Shown in pieces: positions 1 through 4,954 of a stretch of 5,146 nucleotides of DNA. The notes under the pieces were generated by a model. It worked only from the letters and a program-made list of their open reading frames with translations, was not told where the DNA came from and did not search any database. The DNA comes from UBA10649 sp964391765. GTDB taxonomy: Bacteria > Actinomycetota > Actinomycetes > S36-B12. Position 1 is the stretch's first letter, and each line of letters starts with the position of its first letter. The stretch covers positions 1 to 5,146 of the forward strand of contig CAYMNG010000147.1 of assembly GCA_964391765.1 (NCBI GenBank). Reading direction: 5' to 3'. The position numbers and the translations under genes were made by a program.

Positions 1-1396
1 AGCCGAAGTACTCGCGGAAGACGTCCTCGTGCTCGCGCAGGCCGGTGTCGGTGTCCAAGAACACGACCCCCTGCTCCTCGAGGTCCTCGCGGATCTTGTG
101 GTACACGACCTCGCTGTTGTGGACGACGATCCCCTCGGCGACGAAGTTGTGCGGGCCGTCGACCTCGATGTCGTACACCGGCGCGACGTCCGCCGGGTCG
201 ATCGAGACGACCGGGAGGTAGCGGACGTGCTCGTCGCCCTCCGCCAGGTCCAGCGCCCAGGACAGCGAGGCGAGGTCCTCGACCAGGTCGCTGCGCAGGC
301 CGTCGACCGACCCGTCGTCTCGACGGACCGTCGCGACCGCGGCGCCGAACGCCCGCCGCTGGTCGACCGGCAGGCGGTGGATCCACTCCGGGCACCGGGT
401 CCGGGTGCCCGAGCCGACGACGCCGTGATCGACCAACCAGCCCACCAGTCCCTCGTCGGTGAGCAGGATCCGCCGCGGGTCGGCGACCACCGTCGCGGCG
501 GCGAACTGCTCGCGCACGATCCGCACGACGTCCGCGCGCGCGGCGGCGATGTCGAGGTCGATCGCCACGGCCGTCCGCCCGTGATCCACCGTCACCGAAC
601 CCGCGCCGACCAGGACCCCCAGCAGCCAGGCGAGGTCGGCCGACGACTGCGCGGGTCCGTCCCCGCCACCGTCGTGCCACCGCAGGACCGAACCGGTCGG
701 CGGCAGCGCGCCGGGGACGGCGACGAGGTCGCCGGCGCGCAACGCGCCGAGAGTGCGCCACCGCGCCGCGTCGGGACCGTCGCCGCGGACGAGGAAGGGG
801 TGGTTGTCGGTCGCGATGATCTCCCGTGTTCCCACCCGCACGCGGTAGGTCTGCCGCACGCCGGTCTGCGCGACGGCCCGCACCGGGGCGACGACGAAAC
901 GGCCGACGCCCTCGTCGAGGGCGAAGACCCGGTCGCCGGCCTCGATCTCCTTGATCGGCACCTGGCCGCGGTCGGCCGTCCACACGCGCATGTCCCCGCG
1001 CAGGCATTCGTACTGGGCCGCGACGCCGGCGACCAACCGCTGCTTCTCCGCCTCGGGGATGCCGAGCCGGTCGTAGGTGTTCTTGATGTCCTCGGGCAGG
1101 TCCTCCCAGGACTGGGCCTGCCGCTCGGTCGACCGGACGAAGTACTTGATCGTGTCGAAGTCGATGCCGGACAGGTCCGCGCCCCAGGCCGGCATCGGCT
1201 TGCGCTCGAACAGCCGTAGGCCCTTCAACCGGCGTTCGAGCATCCACGCGGGCTCGTCCTTCTTCGCCGAGATGTCGCGGACGACGTCCTCGTTGAGCCC
1301 GCGGCGGGCGGTCGCCCCCGCGGAGTCGGCGTCGTGCCAGCCGTACTCGTACCGGCCGATGTCGTCCAGTGCCGGATGCTGCGGCGTGACGGTCAT
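1..1396 (-). CDS. sufB: Fe-S cluster assembly scaffold protein SufB, intein-containing, 3' part outside the window
   Basis: SufB is the scaffold subunit of the cytoplasmic SufBC2D complex, which builds Fe-S clusters from SufS/SufU sulfur and passes them to apoproteins. ATG at 1394-1396 opens 465 complete codons that run off the left edge. Residues 1-130 are a typical SufB N-terminus (DDIGRYEYGWHD, NEDVVRDISAKKDEPAWML, FERKPMPAWGADL, DIKNTYDRLGIPEAE, ending GVAAQYE). An intein occupies residues 131-427, and SufB resumes at 428 with SEVVYHKIREDLEEQG, the sequence that directly follows QY(D/E) in intein-free SufB proteins. The start is supported by GGAAGG seven bases upstream and by the ATGA overlap with the sufR stop, which suggests translational coupling. 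Without the intein the visible part is 168 residues of a protein usually about 470-490 long. sufD, sufC, sufS and sufU would be expected further left. Identity is essentially certain. Confidence 0.97.
   Translation of the reverse strand, partial: MTVTPQHPALDDIGRYEYGWHDADSAGATARRGLNEDVVRDISAKKDEPAWMLERRLKGLRLFERKPMPAWGADLSGIDFDTIKYFVRSTERQAQSWEDLPEDIKNTYDRLGIPEAEKQRLVAGVAAQYECLRGDMRVWTADRGQVPIKEIEAGDRVFALDEGVGRFVVAPVRAVAQTGVRQTYRVRVGTREIIATDNHPFLVRGDGPDAARWRTLGALRAGDLVAVPGALPPTGSVLRWHDGGGDGPAQSSADLAWLLGVLVGAGSVTVDHGRTAVAIDLDIAAARADVVRIVREQFAAATVVADPRRILLTDEGLVGWLVDHGVVGSGTRTRCPEWIHRLPVDQRRAFGAAVATVRRDDGSVDGLRSDLVEDLASLSWALDLAEGDEHVRYLPVVSIDPADVAPVYDIEVDGPHNFVAEGIVVHNSEVVYHKIREDLEEQGVVFLDTDTGLREHEDVFREYFG
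116..1006 (-). mobile_element. SufB intein (297 residues, class 1, Cys1/Asn297/Ser+1)
   Basis: This is an in-frame protein-splicing element within SufB. Numbering from its first residue: block A is Cys1 with CLRGDMRVW, followed by VPIKEIEAGDRVFAL. Block B is ATDNHPFLV with Thr66 and His69. The C-terminal blocks F and G read VYDIEVDGPHNFVAEG and IVVHN, with penultimate His296 and terminal Asn297. The first C-extein residue is Ser. These are the residues needed for standard class 1 splicing, so I infer it is splicing-competent. Joining the flanks restores AAQYE-SEVVYH, an uninterrupted conserved SufB segment. The middle (about residues 124-234) is a degenerate LAGLIDADG-type endonuclease region. 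The only other cysteine is Cys205. The N-extein is 130 residues, unlike the 252 I recall for the M. tuberculosis SufB intein, so this appears to be a different insertion site. Confidence 0.95.
305..637 (-). other. Degenerate LAGLIDADG (DOD) homing endonuclease domain within the intein
   Basis: Intein residues 124-234 keep the layout of a dodecapeptide endonuclease but not its key residues. The first motif reads LLGVLVGAGSV (residues 128-138), with Ala135 where an acidic residue is expected (LLG-x-x-x-GDG type). The middle segment, TDEGLVGWLVDHGVVGSG then RCPEWIHRLPVDQRRAF, resembles the block D/H region. The second motif, expected as FLxGLFDADGSV, is replaced by FGAAVATVRRDDGSV, with an altered core and spacing. 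A whole intein of 297 residues is shorter than most endonuclease-bearing inteins. I infer that endonuclease activity has been lost while the reading frame is kept because SufB needs it. No stop or frameshift is seen. Confidence 0.72.
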
Positions 1397-2097
1397 GCGC
1401 TGACCTTCCGTTGTGTGGTGGCGGACAGTGGCCGGGAGTCCGACGAGGCTCGGTCCACGGGCAGGTCGACCGGCGCGAGGATCGCGGTGCACACCTCGTC
1501 GCCGTGCGCGAGCGTGGCCAGCCGGGTCACGTGTCGGCCCAGGGCCCGGCCGAGCTCGACGGTCTCGGCCTCGCACAGGACGGGGAACTCGCGGGCGGCG
1601 TCGACGACCGGGCAGTGGTGCTGGCACAACTGGACGGCGACGTCGCCCAGCGGCTCGACCTCGGCGGCGTAACCCGCACGGCTCAGCGCGATCGCGAGGT
1701 CCTCGGGGGTCACCGGCCCGGCCGCGGAGGCGACCGTCGGCGCCAGGCGTCGCGCCCGGTCGGTGGCGAACTCCTCGACCGCGGCCGGTCCGAAGGTGTC
1801 CGCGATGAAGCGCAGCGCCGACAGCGCGAGATCGTCGTAGGCCTGGTCGCACGCCGCCCGGCCCGCGTCCGTCAGGGCGAAGACCGAGCCCGGCCGACCG
1901 CGGCCGCGCTTGGGGGTCGGGCCGTAGGGCGCCCGGTCGTGCGCGACGACCAGGCCGTCGGTCACGAGCGCCGTCAGGTGTCGACGGACGCCCGCCGCGG
2001 TCATGCCCAACGCGGTCGCCAACTCCGCCGCCGTCGACGGTCCGGCCTCCAGCAGGCCGCGCGCGACCCGCTCCGCGGCATCGCTGGCGATTTTCAC
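1393..2097 (-). CDS. sufR: SufR-type Fe-S cluster-sensing transcriptional repressor of the suf operon
   Basis: This 234-residue protein is a winged-helix DNA-binding regulator. Residues 18-53 form the HTH (AGPSTAAELATALGMTAAGVRRHLTALVTDGLV in two stretches), followed by a basic wing with GRGRPGSVFALTDAG at 66-80. The C-terminal half has Cys158-X3-Cys162-Pro-Val, Cys175 (X12 later) and Cys203 (X27 later). This matches the cysteine spacing I recall for the [4Fe-4S]-ligating residues of M. tuberculosis SufR. Known SufR proteins repress suf operons when they hold a cluster and release DNA when it is lost. The start is GTG at 2095-2097; no in-frame ATG/GTG lies near upstream and no Shine-Dalgarno is seen, which fits leaderless translation. 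Its TGA overlaps the sufB ATG. The last 25 or so residues are polar and probably disordered. Position at the head of the suf operon supports the call. Confidence 0.94.
   Translation of the reverse strand: MKIASDAAERVARGLLEAGPSTAAELATALGMTAAGVRRHLTALVTDGLVVAHDRAPYGPTPKRGRGRPGSVFALTDAGRAACDQAYDDLALSALRFIADTFGPAAVEEFATDRARRLAPTVASAAGPVTPEDLAIALSRAGYAAEVEPLGDVAVQLCQHHCPVVDAAREFPVLCEAETVELGRALGRHVTRLATLAHGDEVCTAILAPVDLPVDRASSDSRPLSATTQRKVSA
1404..1409 (-). promoter_or_regulatory. Shine-Dalgarno of sufB inside the sufR 3' end
   Basis: On the minus strand GGAAGG lies seven bases before the sufB ATG, still within the last codons of sufR. It decides the sufB start and, together with the ATGA overlap at 1393-1396, points to coupled translation of regulator and scaffold. 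Confidence 0.7.
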
Positions 2098-2110
2098 AAC
2101 GACATTGTTG
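2097..2110. promoter_or_regulatory. Putative SufR operator, CAAC-N6-GTTG
   Basis: The sequence CAAC-gacatt-GTTG is a perfect 4+4 inverted repeat with a 6-bp spacer. From memory this is the consensus described for SufR binding in cyanobacteria (Synechocystis) and Streptomyces avermitilis. The symmetry extends imperfectly to 2091-2116 (TTTtCaCAAC and GTTGcGtAAA, 8 of 10 arm positions pairing). It sits in the sufR-ABC divergent region, covers the candidate sufR -10 element and touches the first base of the sufR GTG codon. Binding here would block sufR-sufB transcription. The next start codon on the other side is 67 bp away, so an effect on the ABC operon is less likely. Confidence 0.82.
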
Positions 2111-2132
2111 CGTAAATCGCGAGCCGGGTCGA
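2104..2132 (-). promoter_or_regulatory. Candidate sufR-suf operon promoter, leaderless
   Basis: On the minus strand a possible -35 TCGACC (2127-2132, 4 of 6 to TTGACA) is followed 17 bp later by AACAAT (2104-2109, 4 of 6 to TATAAT). Six bases separate AACAAT from the GTG start codon. That spacing puts transcription initiation at the start codon and agrees with the lack of a ribosome-binding site. The -10 lies entirely inside the CAAC-N6-GTTG operator. The individual hexamers are weak, so this rests mainly on position. Confidence 0.45.
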
Positions 2133-2147
2133 CACCGGGGCACCGCA

Positions 2148-2163
2148 GCGGCGGTGCCGCCGC
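2148..2163. repeat. GC-rich palindrome in front of the ABC operon
   Basis: GCGGCGG-TG-CCGCCGC is a perfect inverted repeat with 7-bp arms and a 2-bp centre, ending one base before the -10 element TAGGCT of the ABC operon. The placement between the expected -35 and the -10 would suit an operator for an unidentified regulator. GCC/GGC-rich palindromes also occur by chance at this base composition, so its function is uncertain. Confidence 0.35.
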
Positions 2164-2164
2164 C

Positions 2165-2178
2165 TAGGCTCAGGCGCA
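2165..2178 (+). promoter_or_regulatory. -10 element and leaderless start of the ABC exporter operon
   Basis: TAGGCT (2165-2170) matches the actinobacterial TANNNT -10 pattern, and seven bases separate it from the ATG at 2178-2180. Transcription would begin at or next to the A of the ATG, giving a leaderless mRNA. No Shine-Dalgarno precedes the ATG, and no good -35 hexamer is seen near 2142-2147 (ACCGCA). This also argues against the upstream in-frame GTG at 2154, which would lie before the promoter. Confidence 0.62.
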
Positions 2179-3101
2179 TGACTTCGGCGCCGGCCGCCCT
2201 CGACGTCGCGGATCTCGGTATCCGGTACGGGGCCAAGGTCGCGGTCGACGGACTGTCGTTCCGCGCTCCGGTGGGTGCGGTCACCGCGCTCGTCGGACCC
2301 AACGGCGCCGGGAAGACCTCGACCGTCGAGGCCTGTGTCGGCCTGCGGCGCTTCCACGCGGGGCGCATCGACGTCCTCGGTCATCGCGTGACCGACGACG
2401 TCGAGCCGCCGGCGCAGGTCCGCGATCGGGTCGGCGTCATGTTGCAGGACGGCGGCCTGTACCCGACCGCCCGACCGCTGGAGCTCGTCCGGCACGTGGC
2501 CGCGCTGTACCCCTCGGCCGACGACCCGGCCGACCTGCTGTCCGCGCTGGGGATCGATCCGGCCACGCGAACGACGATCCGGCGGATGTCCGGCGGCGAG
2601 CAGCGGCGGATCGCCTGCGCCGCCGCGCTGGTCGGGCGCCCGTCGCTGGCGTTCCTCGACGAGCCCACGGCCGGGCTCGACGCCGTGGCGCGACGGGAGT
2701 TCCACGAGCTGATCCGAGCGCGCGTCGCCGACGGCCTGACGGTCGTCCTGACGACCCACCTGATGGACGACGTCGAGCGGCTGGCCGACCGCGTCGTCGT
2801 CGTCGCCCGCGGTCGCGCGCTGCGGGCCGGCTCGGTTCCCGATCTCGTCGGCGACGAGGAGTCGGTCGCGTTCCGCGGGCCCATGCACGCCGACCTCGTC
2901 GACCTGCGCGCCGCCCTGCCGCCGGGGGCCACGGTGGCCGAGGAGGCCCCGGGTCGGTTCCGCGTCAGCGGTGCGGCGAACCCCATGGTCCTGTCCGTCG
3001 TGGCCGCCTGGTGCGCGCAGAACGGCGTGCGCACGAGCGATCTGGCGGTCGGCCGCCGCACGTTGGAGGACGTCGTGATCGATCTGGTGGGTGACCTGTG
3101 A
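2178..3101 (+). CDS. ABC transporter ATP-binding protein (ABC-2 / drug-exporter type)
   Basis: This 307-residue cytoplasmic ATPase would power the permease encoded immediately downstream. Visible elements, numbered from ATG 2178, are Walker A GPNGAGKTS (40-48), Q-loop Gln90 in VMLQDGG, signature MSGGEQRR (137-144), Walker B LAFLDEP with Glu162, D-loop GLD (166-168) and H-loop His194 in LTTHLMDD. All catalytic positions are intact. Residues from about 225 form a C-terminal extension typical of DrrA/CcmA-like exporter ATPases. The start follows the leaderless -10 spacing; an in-frame GTG at 2154 would add eight residues (VPPPRLRR) that look unlike a protein N-terminus. The stop overlaps the permease start (GTGA). 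Similar genes in mycobacteria (Rv1458c region) are annotated as antibiotic transport, but the substrate is unknown. Confidence 0.92.
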   Translation: MTSAPAALDVADLGIRYGAKVAVDGLSFRAPVGAVTALVGPNGAGKTSTVEACVGLRRFHAGRIDVLGHRVTDDVEPPAQVRDRVGVMLQDGGLYPTARPLELVRHVAALYPSADDPADLLSALGIDPATRTTIRRMSGGEQRRIACAAALVGRPSLAFLDEPTAGLDAVARREFHELIRARVADGLTVVLTTHLMDDVERLADRVVVVARGRALRAGSVPDLVGDEESVAFRGPMHADLVDLRAALPPGATVAEEAPGRFRVSGAANPMVLSVVAAWCAQNGVRTSDLAVGRRTLEDVVIDLVGDL

Positions 3102-3874
3102 GGGCGCCGTCGCCGCCGTCGGCGCGGGCGTCGGCGCCGGGGGCGGCGACCCGGATCGCGCGGCAGGCCCGATGGGAGACGCGCCTGCTGCTGCGCAACG
3201 GCGAACAGGTCCTGCTGACCCTCGTCATCCCCATCGGCCTCCTGCTCGCCCTCGTGTGGACCGACCTGGTTCCCGCCGCGGACTCCACCGCCGACCCGGT
3301 CGCCGCGGCATTGGCCACCGTGCTGGCCGTGACGATCATCTCGTCCGGGTTCACCTCCCTGGCGATCGCGACGGCGTTCGAGCGTCGGTCCGGCGCCCTG
3401 CGCTTCCTGGGGACGACTCCGCTGCGCCGGATCGAGTTGCTCGGCGGCAAACTGCTGGCGACCTGCGCCGTCACCGGCATCGCGTCGATCGCCGTCGTGC
3501 TGGTCGCCGTCGCCGTGGGGTGGCGGCCGGCCCCGGGGGCAGCGTGGGCGCTGCCGGTGATCGTGCTCGGCCTGGCCTGCTTCGCCGCCTGGGGGATGGC
3601 CCTGGCCGGCCTCCTGCGGGCCGAGGCCGTGCTCGCCGTCGCCAACGGCCTGTTCCTGGTGCTCGTGCTGTTCGGTGGCGTCGTCGTCCCCGCCGCCGCG
3701 CTGCCCGGCCCCGTCGCCGCCGTCACGTCGGTGCTGCCGTCGGGCGCGCTGGCCGAGGCCCTGCGCGCCGCGCTCGTGACCGGCGCCCCGCCGGGGATCG
3801 GGTCCGTGCTCGTCCTGCTCGGCTGGGCGGTCGTCGGCGCGCTCCTCGCCGGCCGGACCTTCCGGTGGTCCTGA
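3098..3874 (+). CDS. ABC-2 type transporter permease
   Basis: This 258-residue integral membrane protein forms the channel half of the exporter, with the upstream ATPase as partner. About six hydrophobic segments can be seen, near residues 37-54, 68-93, 115-140, 150-173, 177-201 and 234-252. The cytoplasmic loop ERRSGALRFLGTTPLRR (95-111) is the conserved amphipathic element of ABC-2 permeases (usually ER-x-x-GTL-x-x-L-x-x-TPL). The P-x-GALAEALR stretch (214-223) is another family hallmark. The start is GTG at 3098-3100, overlapping the ATPase TGA by four bases, so the two are probably translationally coupled. The N-terminal 20 residues are Ala/Pro/Ser-rich and weakly constrained. A start slightly further in cannot be excluded. 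The substrate is unknown. Confidence 0.9.
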   Translation: MRAPSPPSARASAPGAATRIARQARWETRLLLRNGEQVLLTLVIPIGLLLALVWTDLVPAADSTADPVAAALATVLAVTIISSGFTSLAIATAFERRSGALRFLGTTPLRRIELLGGKLLATCAVTGIASIAVVLVAVAVGWRPAPGAAWALPVIVLGLACFAAWGMALAGLLRAEAVLAVANGLFLVLVLFGGVVVPAAALPGPVAAVTSVLPSGALAEALRAALVTGAPPGIGSVLVLLGWAVVGALLAGRTFRWS

Positions 3875-3896
3875 GCGGCCGCCACCGCGCGACACC

Positions 3897-3915
3897 GGCC
3901 GACGCGGCATCGGCC
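3897..3915. repeat. Small inverted repeat between the permease gene and ctaA
   Basis: GGCCGA and TCGGCC (perfect 6-bp arms, 7-bp loop) lie in the 66-bp gap between the permease stop and the ctaA start. The repeat covers the region where a ctaA -35 would fall. There is no T-tract, so it could be a weak terminator hairpin for the ABC operon, an operator, or chance. Confidence 0.3.
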
Positions 3916-3927
3916 CGCACCGCCGTC

Positions 3928-3941
3928 TAGGGTGGCGGTCG
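3928..3941 (+). promoter_or_regulatory. -10 element and leaderless start of ctaA
   Basis: TAGGGT (3928-3933) fits TANNNT and is followed by seven bases and then GTG (3941-3943). This is the same geometry as TAGGCT-7-ATG in front of the ABC operon. It indicates that ctaA has its own promoter and a leaderless transcript. No clear -35 hexamer is visible. Confidence 0.6.
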
Positions 3942-4933
3942 TGGTGAGCCTGGTCGATCCGGTCGACGAAGCCGCCGCCGGCGCCGTCGCGCGGGGTGCC
4001 GCGCCGCGAGGCGTCCGCGCGGTCTACGTCGCCAACCTCGTCGGACAGACCGCGATCATCGTCACCGGCGCGGTCGTGCGCCTGACCGGATCCGGCCTCG
4101 GCTGCCCCACCTGGCCGCAGTGCGTCGAGGGCTCGTACGTCCCCACGACCCGACAGGAGCAGGGCTGGCACAAGTTCATCGAGTTCGGCAACCGGACGCT
4201 CACCTTCGTCCTGGTCCTCCTCGCCCTCGCCGCGATCGCCGCCGCGCTGTGGGACGCACGCCGGCGCCGACGCGCCGATCTGCCCGCGCGGCCGGCGCTG
4301 ACGGTGCTGGCGTTCGTCCCGCTCGCCGCCACCGCCGCGCAGGCGGTGATCGGCGGGGTCACCGTGCTGACCGGCCTGAGCCCGTACTCGGTGTCGGCGC
4401 ACTTCGTCGCCTCGATGGCGATCGTGGCCGGCACGGTCGCGCTCGTGGTCCGCGCCGGCGACCCCGGCGATCGACCCGTACACCGGCTGGTGCCCCGGCC
4501 GGTGGGGATCCTCGCCTGGGCGCTGGTCGCCGTCAGCGCGCTGCTCGTCCTGCTCGGCGTCGTCGTCACCGGCAGCGGACCGCACTCCGGCGACGCGTCC
4601 GCCGAGCACCGGTACCCGTTCGATCCGCGGACGGTCGCCTGGTTGCACGCCGACGTCGTGCTGCTGTTCGTCGGCCTGCTGGTCGGCCTGCTCGTCGCCC
4701 TCGCCGTGGTCCGGGCCCCTCGCCGGGCGGTCTTCCGGACGTGGCTGCTCCTCCTGATCGCCGCCGGCCAGGGACTGCTCGGCTACGCGCAGTACTTCGC
4801 CGGCCTGCCCGAGCTGCTCGTCATGATCCACGTGCTCGGCGCGACGCTCGTCTGGGTGGCCGTGCTGTTCGTCCCGCCGGCGCTGCGCACGCGCGGTGTG
4901 CCCGGTCCGCGGCCGGACCGATCGCCGGCCTGA
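3941..4933 (+). CDS. ctaA: Heme A synthase (CtaA/COX15 family)
   Basis: CtaA oxidises the C8 methyl of heme O to a formyl group, giving heme A for aa3-type cytochrome oxidase; it acts in the cytoplasmic membrane after heme O synthase (CtaB). From GTG 3941 the protein has 330 residues and eight hydrophobic segments (about 27-48, 82-104, 118-142, 152-170, 187-210, 232-257, 264-286, 290-312) in two similar four-helix halves. The family mark GAVVRLTGSGLGCPTWPQC spans 43-61, with the Cys55/Cys61 pair in the first external loop. Candidate heme-ligand histidines are His154 (SAHF), His236 (WLHAD) and His297 (MIHVLGA). The usual E-x-x-H-R reads Glu81-Phe-Gly-Asn84-Arg. GTG at 3932 and 3944 are alternative in-frame starts; 3941 is chosen from the -10 spacing. 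Older annotations call relatives antibiotic-transport membrane proteins. Confidence 0.93.
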   Translation: MVSLVDPVDEAAAGAVARGAAPRGVRAVYVANLVGQTAIIVTGAVVRLTGSGLGCPTWPQCVEGSYVPTTRQEQGWHKFIEFGNRTLTFVLVLLALAAIAAALWDARRRRRADLPARPALTVLAFVPLAATAAQAVIGGVTVLTGLSPYSVSAHFVASMAIVAGTVALVVRAGDPGDRPVHRLVPRPVGILAWALVAVSALLVLLGVVVTGSGPHSGDASAEHRYPFDPRTVAWLHADVVLLFVGLLVGLLVALAVVRAPRRAVFRTWLLLLIAAGQGLLGYAQYFAGLPELLVMIHVLGATLVWVAVLFVPPALRTRGVPGPRPDRSPA

Positions 4934-4954
4934 GGGTCCGGCCCGTCGGCGATC
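4920..4954. terminator. Hairpin between convergent ctaA and pgi, possible bidirectional terminator
   Basis: GATCGCCG (4920-4927) pairs perfectly with CGGCGATC (4947-4954). GCC (4928-4930) can add three more pairs with GGC (4940-4942 region) after a small bulge. The structure spans both stop codons and the whole 19-bp convergent gap, a position suited to ending transcription from both sides. There is no T-tract on either strand. Confidence 0.42.

Noticed and set aside
29..1219. Plus-strand open frame of 396 codons opposite sufB
   Set aside because: It lies fully antisense to the clear SufB/intein reading frame, has low-complexity Arg/Asp/Val/Gly-rich composition and resembles no family; open antisense frames are expected at this GC content.
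1411..2115. Plus-strand open frame opposite sufR
   Set aside because: Antisense shadow of sufR, whose HTH and Cys-cluster motifs make the minus strand the real coding strand.
2154..2177. Longer ATPase start at GTG 2154
   Set aside because: It would start inside the GC palindrome and before the -10 TAGGCT, has no ribosome-binding site, and adds a VPPPRLRR peptide untypical of the family.
2098..2177. Searched the divergent intergenic region for a tRNA, riboswitch or small RNA
   Set aside because: The 80 bp are taken up by the SufR-type operator, promoter elements and one palindrome; no cloverleaf, conserved riboswitch core or terminator is visible.
3091..3930. Alternative plus-strand frame of 279 codons over the permease gene
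   Set aside because: Arg/Ala/Gly-rich with no membrane segments, whereas the overlapping frame 3098-3874 has six membrane segments and ABC-2 motifs. Its start also sits inside the ATPase gene.
2381..4831. Minus-strand open frame of 816 codons opposite the ABC genes and ctaA
   Set aside because: Its length is striking, but it is extremely rich in Arg, Gly, Asp, Gln and His, has no recognisable domain, and mirrors the codon bias of three well-identified genes on the other strand.
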